A DNA stretch of 64,000 bases from Syngnathus acus (taxonomy: Eukaryota > Chordata > Actinopteri > Syngnathiformes > Syngnathidae). The stretch lies in contig NC_051099.1 of NCBI RefSeq assembly GCF_901709675.1, forward strand, positions 6,574,001-6,638,000. Direction: 5' to 3'. The position numbers and the translations under genes were made by a program. The notes under the pieces were generated by a model. That model did no database searches, had not been told where the DNA came from, and worked only from the letters and a program-made list of their open reading frames with translations. Positions 25,547-39,000 of this stretch are shown here, piece after piece (positions within the stretch are counted from its first letter, which is position 1; the number at the start of each line of letters is the position of its first letter).

Positions 25547-25711
25547 ATGAGAAGAGGCGATGGCTCATACCTGCCTGAGGTGTATTTGGATTTGTTAAGC
25601 ATCGGATCCGAAAGCAGTCTGCGTGACGAGTTCAGCACGAAGGACCTGAGCCGACACTCGTCTGCGTTGGTGTTGCGCAAGGATACAAACCATGTGGCCG
25701 GCTACATTTAA
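25547..25711 (+). other. uORF overlapping the nlgn3 start codon
   Basis: An ATG at 25547, inside the leader exon that begins at 25525, opens a 54-codon frame (MRRGDGSYLPEVY...). It terminates at 25711, 20 bp past the nlgn3 ATG at 25692 and out of frame with it. Such an arrangement usually lowers main-frame initiation. No family is recognised for the peptide. Confidence 0.6.
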
Positions 25712-27767
25712 AGACCATCTGCTGCCCACGCACCTGCTCCACCAGCAAGGGAGCGTTACCATCACCCACTGCGCTCTGTTCTGGTGGATATTATGCTCCT
25801 GCTGGTCATTTACCAAGGCCACGAGCCAAAAGTTCTACCCCACGGTGACCACCCAATTCGGGAAACTGCGAGGCCTCAGGGTGCCCGTGCCCAGCGAGGT
25901 CCTCAGGCCCGTTGACCAGTATCTGGGGGTCCCCTACGCCGCCCCGCCGGTGGGGGAAAAGCGCTTCATGCCCCCGGATCAGCCATCTGCTTGGTCGGGC
26001 ATAAAGAACGCCACCCACTTCATGCCCGTGTGCCCTCAGAACATCCACAGCACCGTGCCAGAGATAATGATGCCCATTTGGTTCACCTACAACCTGGACA
26101 CGGTCGCCTCGTACATCCAAGATCAGAGCGAGGACTGTTTGTATCTCAACATCTACGCTCCGACGGAGGAAGGTGAGTGGGTGGACGTGCTGAATGAATG
26201 ATGTCCATTGATCACGGCTTGCGCAGCCTTGATGTCATGGCGTGTTCTTGGCATGTACATCGCTGTCCTACTCGGGTCATGTTACATTTAGATTGATTGA
26301 AGCCTTAGCAAGAAGAAAGATAAATATACTGCAGTTTAGCATTACCCTTCCCTCTAGGAAACATTGAATAAAATATTGCTGGGGTGAGGTAAGGTTCCCA
26401 GATTAAGTCTGTTTAAACCAGGCAGAATTTTAAATGAGTCTTGCGTATACTCACCGGCCACAATATTATGACCCCGTTGCACAGTCTAGTGAAATTCAAT
26501 CCAAGAGTTCACAATGTCTGCCTTTACAAAGATGGATGAGCACAATAAAGCCTACTGGGCTTTCTCCAACAGTATTTGTAGTTTGCACAATCTCCTAAGA
26601 TCTGATGCAAGATCATAAAATCAGCATTTACAAAGATAATAGAGGCAATAGCATCATAAGGTGGCTTTGAGAAAAAAGGAGCTTTCACACTTTTATTTCA
26701 GAACTAACTGCATGCAAATAATGTACAGTATGTGCAAGAAGATAAACATGAGCTCGCTAACAGGGTGGACATTTTGGCTAATGACAGGTTGGAGATTTTT
26801 GGCTGTTGTTATGGGCAAACAGTAGCTCTTGACTTAATGTCGTTTTTCCCTTAGCGACGTTTTCCCCATCATGAAAGAATTTCGACGTAGCTTTTTTATT
26901 GAATCAAATTAAATGGTGCAAGTATGCGAGCAAAAAACTTTACTCAGGGTTATTCCTCTATTTACCTTAGATTCTTTTTTTGTTTTATATGAAACAGCAT
27001 CTTTGTTCAGACAGGTAGGGTGTCTTTTGGGGGCCAATTAGTGAGGTACAAAAAGTCAACTTTTCTCTGTTGTCGAGTCTGTCCTGGTTTAACATCGACT
27101 CTTGTGACATAAGCACTTGAGAGAATATTTTGTACACCTACTGTGAACCTTTATATTAGTTAAGCAACCTCATTGAGGATAAAAGGACAGGGATATAGCG
27201 CTTACAAACCGGTGAAGCTAATTCATGTTGCTTCAATTTGTGTCCAACAATAGACCAAAAAAAAAAAAAAAAAAAACAGCGTTCCTTCCATTTGGCTTAT
27301 GGAACATGGCTCTCTTCAAGCGCCTGAGCTACAGTATCCTAGCAACAGCACACAAACAGCCTGCTTGACAGGTAGCCGTCCAAAATGGTGCATTTAATGA
27401 GCCGCCCCCCAGTTTGAGTCTGCACTCAAAGGTCTCCTCACCTATAACACTGCTTAATTAAACACTTCAAGGCATATATTTGCGTAATGCAAAGTTTTAA
27501 CGAAGCGCACGACACACTCCCACCTCATTTGTATTCATGGTATGCTTCAAATGCCCTCAGGTGTGACAAGATTATTTGCCGTTTTTTTTCTCGCTCCGCT
27601 CGAAAGTATCAAATAGATTGTCTGATGTAAATGTCTTATAAATGCAGATTTTTTTTTTGGATGCAATTGGATTTTAAATGTATAACTCGTATTGTGGATA
27701 GGAAGTATGTAAGGACAATGGAAGCATGTGTTTTCACACACAATGTATGTGGCTTGTAAATTCTCAA

Positions 27768-27846
<79 letters not shown>

Positions 27847-30800
27847 AACCCGCGGAATTAACGCGTATACGTCACCGCAGTTCACATAATTACAGCGTCT
27901 CAAAAATACTGGGAAAAGGATGGGTGGCCTTCTCTGCCGATAAAGATTTTTTTCTCTCCGTTCTGTTTGCTTGACTGAAAATATCGAATAATTTTTTTGG
28001 TCTTGTATGAATTGCAGGGAGCCAACACAAGAAAAAGGGCTCATCTTTTTCTCATGCTGAGACACATATATCAGAAGGTATTTTTTGTTTTCTTTCTCTT
28101 GCTTCTCGACTTTAAATAATATTTTATATAAGTGCTCTTATATATGTTGTGGCAATAGTCGAATCTATAATTTTCCAACAGTGGCCTAGACCAAAGTGGG
28201 GGTAGACACGGTGATACAATGACCGGCCAATCAGAGTGCTCAATTGTCACAGATGGCCGACGCCATTTACTGGAGATCAACATCAGATCAGCAAGTGTAA
28301 TGTCATTATTTGGAAACACTAGAAAGGCAGAACTAATTATCTGCACCACAGAATTACATTTATCAAAATCTTCCTGGGGGTGGTCAGGGAGGGGCTGCCA
28401 TTGGCTACGATGTAGCTCCGCCCCTGCTTTTAATGTGTCTCTGTTAATCTTCCATTGCAGATATAAGGGACTCGGAAGCTCGACCCGTGATGGTATACAT
28501 CCACGGAGGCTCCTATATGGAAGGCACCGGGAACATGATGGATGGCAGCGTGCTGGCCAGCTACGGCAACGTTGTTGTGGTCACGCTCAACTACAGAATT
28601 GGAATATTAGGTGATGAAAACATCTCAGTACATAGATGGATATGTCTAATTCGTACACGTCTATCAGACTGGCCGTTGACGTATTCCCAAGAACTCACAA
28701 GGTTGAGAAAATTCTGTGTCCTCCTGTTTAGCATTCAGAAGTAGCGAGTTGTTCCAGGACCGGACTGGGGAATAAGTAACTGGATCAATTCTCAGCACAA
28801 GCGACCTCCGTGCGGTTTTGTGAATTCAAAGTAACAAGGATTTATATATTCATGCGTGTTGAAATTGATCAAGTCACTCTTGCAAAGAAAGCGTTCAGGT
28901 TTGATAGGCACAACGTCATGATAGCAACCAAGACACTGCAGGAGACCACAGAAAACCTCTCGGATTTGGATGGGAGGAAAAGCGATATCGGTTCTTTTTG
29001 CACGGCCCAGCCGCTACCACTTGTTGTGTTTTGTGTCCGACATATCCCAGGGTTCCTCAGTACTGGAGACCAAGCTGCAAAAGGAAATTATGGACTCCTG
29101 GATCAAATTCAAGCTCTCCGTTGGATCAGTAAGAACATCGGCTACTTTGGAGGGGACCCGGGTCGTATCACGGTTTTCGGATCTGGTATCGGAGCGTCCT
29201 GCGTCAGTCTGCTAACACTGTCCCACCACTCGGAAGGTAAGTTTGTAAGGTTTAAATATTTGGAGTGGCTGAATGTTTATACTGATTATAACCTCAAAGC
29301 CTTTAGAAATGGCAAAGCTTCTATTATGCAGTACAAGTGCTGCTGTAATCATAGAGGGCTAATTTTAGATGCCCATAATCGTTATAATCGTTCTAGCTTT
29401 ATTGTTGTTTTCCAGGCGTAGAAAAGAGCACCGGCAGGAAAATGATGTGATCTCAGATTAGGATAATAAATACCTTCAAATCATTCGCTTATTCAAATCT
29501 ATGCGCTGGAATCAAGTAGCGTATTTCAATACTCGCCTACCGGGAGCTGCCGTCCTCTCATGGAAGCCGAGCGGAATCACAAGAGGAGCCGAAATGGCGT
29601 TTCCATCAATGCAAGTGTGCTTTGCAGTAGACGCACAAAGGCCTCGAGGAGCTCTTTGAAGCAGACACGATCGCCGGTGGCCCCCCCAAAAAATGCGAAT
29701 AAATAACGGCAGCGGAGGAGGAAAGTCACATTGTTGCCGCAGTCTAACAAATCATGTGACTATCACTTGTCATATATAGACGGACCTTCCTAAGATGGAG
29801 GCATCGCTCTACATATAAAGCGTCAACAAATTAGCCTGTGTATGAATCAATATATATATATATATTTTTTTGCCGTCGCTTGGTGGGCAGCTGCGTGCGT
29901 GGTATGTAGCTTGTTAGAGGCTCAGAGTCAAAGATTTTGAACATCTGTGAATAACTGACAAAAGGGAAAATATGAAACAATATTGCAAACTGATCATTAG
30001 CGCACACGGCAGCGACAGCTCATAAATCAAAAGCCGGGATCGACAGTGATATATGATTATTTACATCGTTAAAACCAACGGCGACGGGGTAATCATTCTT
30101 CTTTATCAATTCATTTCTGCTTGCAGTTTCTAGTGGCCCAGGACTTGTTGTCAATATTTCGCCCCAACTATATTTTCTTCATTTACAAACCCAAACCATG
30201 AATAGCAATTATTTGAAATCAGTAAGGACACGGTGTCCTTCAGGTTTGTGCCAAATGATGATGCAAGTCATGCAGATTAGATAAAAGCATTCATGTAATT
30301 TTTTTTTTTTTTTCGGAATCGTGCTCCAGGGTTGTTCCATCGAGCCATCATTCAAAGCGGTTCTGCGCTGTCCAGTTGGGCTGTCAACTATCAACCGGTC
30401 AAGTACACTCGCATGCTAGCCGAGAGGGTGGGCTGCAACGTGTTGGACACGGTGGACATGGTCGCCTGCCTGCAGAAGAAGACGGCAAAGGAGCTGGTGG
30501 AGCAAGACATCCAGCCCGCCCAGTACCGCGTGGCATTCGGGCCGGTGATCGACGGCGACGTCATCCCCGACGACCCCGAGATTCTGATGGAGCAGGGCGA
30601 GTTCCTCAACTATGACATCATGCTAGGTGTCAATCAAGGGGAGGGGCTGCGCTTTGTGGAGAACGTCATGGACCTGGAAGACGGCGTGTCGGGAAGTGAC
30701 TTTGACTTTGTCGTCTCCGATTTTGTGGACAGTTTATACGGCTACCCCGAGGGGAAGGACACCCTGAGGGAGACCATTAAGTTCATGTACACGGACTGGG

Positions 30801-32515
30801 CCGATAAGGACAATCCGGAAACCAGGCGGAAGACTCTGGTGGCTCTGTTCACAGATCACCAATGGGTGGAACCCTCGGTGGTGACGGCCGACCTCCACGC
30901 CCGCTACGGCTCCCCGACGTACTTCTACGCCTTCTACCACCACTGCCAGAGCCTAATGAAGCCCGTGTGGTCCGACTCGGCCCACGGAGACGAGGTGCCC
31001 TACGTCTTCGGCATCCCCATGATCGGTCCAACCGACCTGTTTCCCTGCAACTTCTCCAAGAATGACATCATGCTCAGCGCTGTGGTTATGACATATTGGA
31101 CCAACTTTGCCAAGAGCGGGTAAGTTCTAAACGTGTCTCAGCTGCAAAAGTTTCTCACCCTCAACACTCTTAAATCGTCTGATTTCGACTGCGCGGCTCT
31201 TATTTAAGACGTTCGACCTTTTAACTCGCGCTACTTCATCACCTTGATTAAAAGACTGTAGCATTGGCTAGAAAATAGTGTGCCTAATTAAGACCAGTCT
31301 TAACTCTCGCTGTCATTTCTTGCAAGCTTATCTCCCTTTGTTCCTTTGTTAGTTAACTGTGGCTGAGTAGTGAGGTGCCAATTTTTCATAGTCATTTTAA
31401 ATAGAAATAGATTTTTAAATAATCGTCAAGCCATACATATTTTATCTTAACCAAATAGAGAAGGTGCTCATGTGTAGGCACGGAGCATCGAGGGAATGCC
31501 GAGCCCTTGAGTAGAGGCGGTGATGTTACGCAATCCCCATCCTACATACTCACGTTACTGATCGTTGTGATTATGCCAACACTGAGTTCCAAATGAAGAT
31601 GCAAAATCGGTTTTGCACGCATACCAGAACGCTACAGTTCTCGACGTCAAAGGAAAAAACTGTTAACTGTTTCATAGAAAGCCTTTTTTTTTTTCTCATG
31701 TAGCATTTGTTCACCTTTTGTTTAACTTTGTCAGGGATCCCAACAAACCGGTACCGCAGGACACCAAGTTCATCCACACCAAGGCCAACCGCTTCGAGGA
31801 GGTGGCCTGGTCCAAATACGACCCGTACGACCAGCTCTACCTGCACATCGGCCTCAAGCCTCGCATCCGTGATCACTACCGCGCCACCAAGGTGGCCTTT
31901 TGGAAGCACCTGGTTCCGCATCTCTACAACCTCCACGACATGTTCCACTACTCTTCCACCACCACCAAGGTCACCCCGCTGGATCCCACCCAATCCGGCG
32001 GCAAGCGGTCAGGCGGCACCGGCCGGCCGCCGATGTCCACGGGCCTGAACGGCGACGAAGGCGGGAGAGAGATGGGCCCCCTTATCATGCCCAACCCTCG
32101 AGATTACTCCACGGAGCTCAGCGTCACCATCGCCGTGGGGGCTTCTCTACTCTTCCTCAACGTCCTGGCCTTCGCCGCGCTCTACTACCGCAAAGACAAA
32201 CGCAGCCGGCAGGAAACGTCGCAGCAGCCCAGCCCTCAACGCGACAGCAAAGGCAACAACGCCGCCAGCGTGGACGAGACCCTTTCCCGGAACCAGTGCG
32301 AGGCCCTCCGCAACCCCATCCACGTGTCCCCCACTATGGACTACGCCCTCAGCCAGCGCCGCTCTCCCGACGACATCCCGCTGATGACGCCAAACAACAT
32401 CACCATGATCCCCAACTCACTGATGGGTCTGTCCAACATGAGTCCGTACAGCACCTTCCCCGCTGGCTACAGCTCTGCAGGTCTGCCCAGCACTCACTCC
32501 ACCACACGGGTATAA
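25692..32515 (+). CDS. nlgn3: Neuroligin-3
   Basis: Type I postsynaptic adhesion protein that binds presynaptic neurexins. Constitutive coding exons: 25692-26172, 28461-28610, 29051-29236, 30330-31119, 31735-32515; 2388 nt, 795 residues. A 60-nt optional exon (28018-28077) brings it to 815. The start gives MWPATF and a hydrophobic leader near residues 28-42, ahead of the cholinesterase-like domain ([13 protein letters not shown] onward). The nucleophile elbow is GSGIGAS, with Gly where esterases have Ser, as expected for a catalytically dead neuroligin. A transmembrane helix ([20 protein letters not shown]) is encoded near 32121-32180. The tail has the gephyrin-type [14 protein letters not shown] segment and ends STTRV, a PDZ ligand. 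The segments [19 protein letters not shown] and THSTTRV match NLGN3 better than NLGN1, 2 or 4. A uORF at 25547-25711 overlaps the start codon. Confidence 0.96.
26173..28017 (+). other. nlgn3: nlgn3 intron with repeat fragments and a CA microsatellite
   Basis: The 1.85-kb intron contains a long CA repeat (27770-27845), an A run at 27258-27276 and the phrase tatactcaccggccacaata at about 26450, which resembles a common fish dispersed-repeat end. No further exon was seen. Confidence 0.7.
27770..27845 (+). repeat. (CA)n microsatellite
   Basis: About 37 uninterrupted CA units lie in the intron just upstream of the nlgn3 optional A-site exon. Confidence 0.97.
28018..28077 (+). CDS. nlgn3: nlgn3 optional splice-site-A exon (20 residues)
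   Basis: A 60-nt segment is flanked by acceptor gaattgcag and donor GAAG|GTATTT. It is phase-compatible with the exons on both sides and starts [10 protein letters not shown]. Human NLGN3 has a 20-residue alternatively spliced insert at this point that also begins GS and contains KK. It modifies the surface near the neurexin-binding region. The fish residues otherwise differ from the mammalian insert. Confidence 0.75.
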
Positions 32516-35500
32516 CTCGGCCGCTGAGCAGACTCGCCGTAAAGACGCAAACATGTAAAGTTGTATTTAGGATGTTTAGATGAAATAGGATGGAATGTTT
32601 TTTTGTTTTTTTTTTCCTAGCAAGCGCCAGCATCCTGCTTGCTCTCTCTCATAACAGGAAGTGTCATTGTCACACTCATGTTGCGCAATGGCCGGCAGGC
32701 GAAAAAAACCAACAACACATATTTGACATCATGGCTTTTTGGGATTTTTCCTGGAAGGAACTAATAATCACATTTTTACTGTTGGATTTGTACGGGAAGC
32801 TCTTTCTTATTATCTATTTTGATCTGGTGGAGCTATGGGACGTCACGACTCATCGCAGGTCGGGGATGAGATGTTGAAGAAGCGGAAAACAGCAGTCTTG
32901 CTATTATTGATATTTTCTACATATTTCTCATTGCTTCTTATGACGACGTATTTTTAGCACAGTTCTTTTCAAACCGCTTTGCGTAATTTCGTCGAAAGTG
33001 TACTCCAATGCCAGATCCTCGAGTATCTCTAAAATATTTGACAATTTATACAAACATGCCTTCCTACGCTAGCTAGGCTGGTGAGTAGGTGTCGCCGCTA
33101 CAAAAAAATGTAAATTAGGCATTCTTGACAAAAGAAATGTTTTGCATATGTAGTGTTGTGTAATTTATTGTACTATATTTGAGTATCCTAGCTCTTTTTT
33201 TCCCCCTTTCAAGTTTTCAAGTATGAGTTATTTTCCGCTTAATACATTGTACGACTATAACCTCTGCTTCACTAGAGAAAACTTTAGGCTCAAAATGTGT
33301 TTTCTTACTCTAACATACTCTTAATTCTTTGGGCTTTGCTTGTTTGTATAGAATAACATTTGATTGCTATTTCTTTATTAATATTCTAAACTCTTCAAAA
33401 AAAAAAGATATCTGTAATTACGTTGTGGGTGTAGTATGTATAACAAAGCCATTATTGGCAGTTAAAATGTAGTCGCATCAAAGCTACATTACAAGTGGTT
33501 CAGACCACGCTTGGTTGTCTGTTTTCGGAAGGAGATGATGGACTTTACGATTTTAGTTCTTTCAACCAGTCATAATGTGGTTTAACCTATTAAAGAATTT
33601 TTCCAACTAATGATGAGATTTGTTGAGTTCAGAAGGGTTACTTGGTGCAATGGTGATGCGTATACTTTTCACTTTTAGCTAACACGGCATTGTGGTCATC
33701 GAGGATTTCTGTTTTCATATCCTATTAAGCGAACAGTATTTTTTTTCTAAGGGGATAGCCGGAAGAAAAAATCTTAAAATAAAATATATCATACTGTTAT
33801 ACAAAGTAGAATTCGACCGAACAAATTTAAATGTACATTTTATTTGTATTTTATTTAGTGATTCATTCATGTTCCACTAGAGGGCGCCAGCATGCGACTG
33901 GTGACACTCGTATCACACGTTGATGCTAAATGCATGTAAAACTAAAACCAGATGTTTTTGTTTTATCTTGTAAACCTGTTAAGAATTTCCCAACTCCACA
34001 AATGGTATCGCATTTTTCAGCCACTTCTTGTAAATGCTAACCGCTACCCATTGTCTTCTTTTGTTGTTGTCTCCTTAACCCTCTTGTGCCCTTTCCTCAC
34101 TTGTTAGCATGAAAGACTTTCCAGAATGCTTAGTTAAAAGCGGTTAAATCATTCATTTGTTTCATCAAAAGCAAATACTCCACCGCAGGAGGTCATTGCC
34201 ACTGAATTTACGTCCTCCAAAATGCTTGCCTGTTTGTTTCATGGCTGCTTGTTTGTTTTTCCAGCACGGATTAGCGCAGCAGAGATAAGAGGAGGTGCAA
34301 ATATTATTATAGCTCCGCCTCCCGCTGTTCAAACACATGTGGAACACAGTGTCCGGCACGCAATCATTTTATCACACGCCACATACGATCCAGATAACAC
34401 AGATGCAGAAGAATTTGCTATTGCATGGTTTGTCGCTGTCCATGGTGCTGATCAGGTGATTGCATCTTGTAGCGTTTGTGAGCTGGATGACAAATGCGTT
34501 TGTTTAAAGTCCATTTATCCACTGACTAATGACTTTAAAGTAGTGTTTAAGTGTTATAATAATTCATAATGTGGGCCGCTCACATCTCCCCTGCTCCCCA
34601 TCTGCACCCCCCCCTCCAATTTGCATACTTACATAAATGACTCTATTTCTCCCGCGAGCCACTGAAGACTCCTCCTAATCTTTTTTTTTTTGATCGTCAA
34701 CAGCGATATCATGCACCCCGTGTCCCGAACGCTGCCTTGTGTGCCATTGCTTTAGGTTAATGAAGGCTTCTCATCTCCTTGCGTTCTTTTCAAAGCCATT
34801 TCAAAAGTGTCTGTCCTCATCCACACTTGAGTTTAACAATGCCGGCGTCGTTAATCTTCTTCTATACGATGTTGTCGTTAAAGCAAAAGTATCTTTGAGG
34901 GGTTCAATTTAGTTGGAAAACAAATCAGTCACGAAGATGGTGGCATAAAAAGTTGATGATAAGAGCTTGCTCACAAAGTCTTCTTTTAGCGATGACCAGT
35001 CCAAATGGAGCGCAAGAGAGATTCCAGCTATGTGTTTAAAAGGGCATAGCATGGAAAAATTAGAAGGGGATCTTATTCCCCCCCAAAAAGGGAGCATAGC
35101 AGTGTTCTGTCCAGTTCCACACTGGCTTCTTTGTACTGAACCCAGCTTTGACATCAACTGGGTCAAATAAGGAAGGGTGGGGGGGAGCGGGCAGCAGCTG
35201 GACCTGACTGTCAATGTCACCCTTGTTAGACAACTTCATCAACGTCCGTCACTAGCATGTCGATTTGTTTTGCTACCTTTTCCCAGGCACACCTCTAATT
35301 GATGTTTATTTAGACAACACAAGTTAATGCTAAGTTAATTTAGATGCTGAGGAAATCCATTTGTTAATACAGCATTTAAATGAAAGAAAATGGAAATTAT
35401 GTTGTCTTATTGAAATTAAACATCAGTTGCTTGGCCGGCAAAGAGTCAACTATAACTACTTTTATTAGTTTCAAAGCAATTTATTGCTGGTTTTATTGTT

Positions 35501-36011
35501 AACAAGGCTATTACACGCATTGTGTTTTTTATATTGTTATTGTTTATTAACATGTAGCGCCTAAGCTACATTTACAATAGAAATATTGTTACAATAATAC
35601 CTCTGTGATAGTATCAATCAAAATAGATTTTTTTAAATAGTTTTTTTTATATTTATTGTAATAAGGATTTGTCCAGTTGACACAAAAGCTCATTTGATTC
35701 ACTCCCCTCATTCCTGTACCTGAGTAGAAGCAAAAGATTAATAGAATAAAAATAAACAATAGTGAGAAATGAGTGACCTGCCTGTCACAATGCTGAACCC
35801 ACGGCGCTATAAATAATGTCTGGCAGCCGAAATGGGACTTTGTGACTTTAAGATGTCACTTGGGGTGATGTGGTCCATCTATTGTTGATGAGACAAAAGC
35901 GCGAGTCAGATTCATATAGGAGTGGCGCCGAATAACTTCTCATATCCTCATATCAGAGTCGGGAAGCCGCGCAGCCGAAACTTCAATCAACCTCCCAACT
36001 TCTTTCCGGCC
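32516..36011. other. nlgn3 3' UTR and intergenic region up to plp1
   Basis: About 3.5 kb. The proximal part is presumably nlgn3 3' UTR; its end is not defined. A strong CTCF-like word, CCACTAGAGGGCGCCAG, lies at 33874-33890. Short open frames around 34222-34569 and 34909-35220 are unrecognised. Close to plp1 there is a TATAAATA word near 35809 and the presumed plp1 leader up to 36011. Confidence 0.65.
33874..33890 (+). promoter_or_regulatory. CTCF-like site between nlgn3 and plp1
   Basis: CCACTAGAGGGCGCCAG closely matches the CTCF core CCASYAGRKGGCRSY. It lies in the intergenic stretch. Similar words also occur in dispersed fish repeats, so occupancy is unproven. Confidence 0.5.
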
Positions 36012-39000
36012 ATGGGTGAGTGCACAGAATTTTTAATAACTCCTTTTCATCTCTTATAAAAGCCATTTGTGAATGTGTAAATGTTGCTTTGAAAATATAA
36101 TTTATGACCTTGGACATGATTTGTGGGATTGAAGACGAAGCAGTATTTCTATTTTTTACTTTTTTCTTCATTTTACCGTCACAGTTGATATATTACCTGT
36201 TGAGTAGTTTTACACACTTTTTTAGTCAAGTGAATTTTTTTTTTTTTTTGGTCACTCATTTTAACCACGAGGTGGTTTTTAATTCCAAAACTTCAATGAG
36301 ACAAGATTCACTTCCTCTGATTTTTCTTGCACTCCACTTGCAAACATCTTGAGCACCAAAATGCCCGATTTTGGGGTCTGCATTGATTGGCTGGCATCAA
36401 CTAAATTCACTGATGCCCTTTAACGCGTAATAAACTGCTCCTCGCCGTTCTCCAGCTGAAGCGTGGGCAGACGTTATCATTACCGCATCCCCCGGCAGTC
36501 TCCTCGCTGATACGATTTAAATTTAGATAGCAGCGTGGTTGCTTCCCACTAAAAGTCGTCAAATGCTTCACCACGTATTATTGATGTTTGCAACTGTACA
36601 TCCGCTCCGTCCCCGTCCGACCTGACACTGAGTGACGGATGGACGGAGGATGGCCTGACATCGCAAGGGGTGACCTATTGACCCCCGCCTCCCCTCCCCC
36701 CCTGCTGCTTCTACTACATCATGTGTGGCTCTAAGGTCTTTGTTTGCTTGATATCACTGGCCTTTGTCCCACGGGCTTGACAATGGCTACCTTATGTTTG
36801 TCCACAATGAGACGCTCTCTCTTCAAGGCTGTGAAGTCAGCGTTCCACCACCAGCATCTCTCTTTAGCGTGGCGACGCCTGTGACCGTCGCAGAAGGAGA
36901 GCCGGACCAGCTTCAGGCGTCGATACAAGCGGACAAGCGTTCACATTGCAGATGAAATTATTTCGTAGTACCTTGTAGACAGTTTTCATCTCGGGGAACT
37001 TGCTTGTAGTGGAATACAGGATCAGAAGCAGGATGTTTCCGGTCAGGCAGCCTTGGCTTTGCAAAGCCTTAGGTGGTTTCCGTTATCCCATTTGTGTCAC
37101 TGCTTTTATTTATTAACACTGAGGGTTGTTTGTTACCTGCTTCGGCTGCTCACACCGGGCAGAATGTTTTTGAAATAAGCAGCGGTTTTCTTTGCTCGCC
37201 TGCTTGTGGGTTGCAGTGGTCTTTTTTTTTTTTTTTTTTTTTTTTTTCCCCAGCGAATGCTGATGGATTTGCCGGGCTAGCTCTCCCGCAGGGTGAACGA
37301 ATTCCCCATCCAGGCTTCGATGTGCTGTGTGGTTGTGTGTGCGGTATGTGCCGCCTGTGTGCTGATATATTATGCCCCCTCAGGTTGTTATGATTGCTGT
37401 ATCCGGTGCTTGGGGGCAGTGCCCTACCCATCTCTGGTGGCCACCTTGCTGTGCTATGTAGGCATGGCTCTGTTTTGTGGCTGCGGGCACGAAGCCTTAA
37501 CCCAGACCGAAGTCCTGGTCGAGACTTACTTCGCCCGCAATGAGCAGGACTTTGAGATCGTGGCTGACTTGTGAGTGTATTTTCCACGCTTGTTCTCTAA
37601 ATTCGTCTCGGCTTTCTGCCCGACTGACCTTTTCTCCCCGCACCCCCCTCCCCTTGTGCAGTGTGGAATACTTCCAGTATGTCATCTACGGCCTGGCCTC
37701 ATTTTTCTTCCTCTATGGTATCCTGCTGCTGGCTGAAGGCTTCTACACGACAAGCGCAGTCAAGCAGACCTTCGGGGAATTTAGGAGCACCCACTGTGGG
37801 CGATGCCTCAGCCTGACGGTGAGCACAAGGTCAAAAAGGAAAGAGAGGAGCGGGGAGGGGGGGGCAGCGATGCCATTGGGTCATTTTGGCAATGCGTAAT
37901 GCCCCCAAAAAAAAGAAAAAAAATGAAATATGGTTAATAGCAGACTTGGTGATGCCACATTCATCACACAGCAACTTGCAGCATTCCCATGACCCTAAAT
38001 TGCGCTTTTTCAAATTTCCACAGTTTATCATCGTGACGTATATCTTGGCCTTCATCTGGCTGGCAGTGTTTGCCTTCACTGCTATTCCGGTCTACTTCTT
38101 GTTCAACATGGAGCAGACCTGCCACGACATCAACATCCTGGCTGAAACAACCCCCAGCATAAATCAGCACGGCTGGATTTGCATGGACGCCAGGCAATAT
38201 GGTGAGATGCTCCTATAATGACTGACCGCATGTGCGCATGATGAGAATATCAATGGGCTTTTTTTTTGTGAGGCAACAAATTCATCATTGCGGATTACGC
38301 CAATGCAAAACTAGTTAGTAAATTGCTCATGAAAGTGAATTTCCTTGCTGATGAACGAAGAATGCTTCTGAAGGTTTTTGCAATCAGCATCGGTAAGAGA
38401 TACATCACTTATGTCACGTCTTTATTCAAGGGCTGCTTCCTTGGAATGCGGTGCCGGGCAAGACTTGCGGAATGACCTTGGCATCTATTTGCAAGACGAG
38501 CGAAGTGAGTAGACGCTTTCCATATTTTATTTCACGCACCCTTTCACCTCAACTTTATCTCCATGAATGATGTTGTATGGTGATACTCGGCAACATCTGT
38601 CCAAAATGAGACTGGTGTGAAAGTGAGAATAATTACATACACACACGGGGTGCTTTATTAATTTTTCGGGTATTTTGAGGATATGAATGTCCCAGCCTGA
38701 GACTAATCTTTGTTTGTTCTTTCTTTCAGTTTCACCTCACCTATGACCTGTATATTGCTGCATTTGCTGGTGCTGGAATCACCCTCTTAGCATTGGTGAG
38801 CATTAGTTTTTCCCACACTGGTCAGAATGTGATTAGCATGTTTATTTTTTAAATTGTTTCAGCTGGAAATGGTGTTCAAGAATATTATTAAGATGTTTAA
38901 AAACAATTTTTTTACACTATAGTAGTGGTTCAATAGACCACTAGTGGTATATGGCTCCCTCTAGTGGTCTGTTAAAAATACCTAGGTCAGTTCAGTTATA

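Noticed and set aside
27547-28065. 172-residue minus-strand frame with a Val-Cys repeat
   Set aside because: It is a translation of the CA microsatellite and flanking nlgn3 intron.
30376-31065. Arg/Pro-rich alternative frames over the large nlgn3 exon
   Set aside because: These are GC-rich shadow frames of the cholinesterase-like domain.
31900-32583. 227-codon plus-strand frame over the last nlgn3 exon
   Set aside because: It is out of frame with the conserved neuroligin C terminus and is His/Pro/Arg-rich, as expected for a shadow frame.
34222-34569. 115-codon plus-strand frame upstream of plp1
   Set aside because: No splice context or family resemblance was found. It reads like random intergenic sequence.
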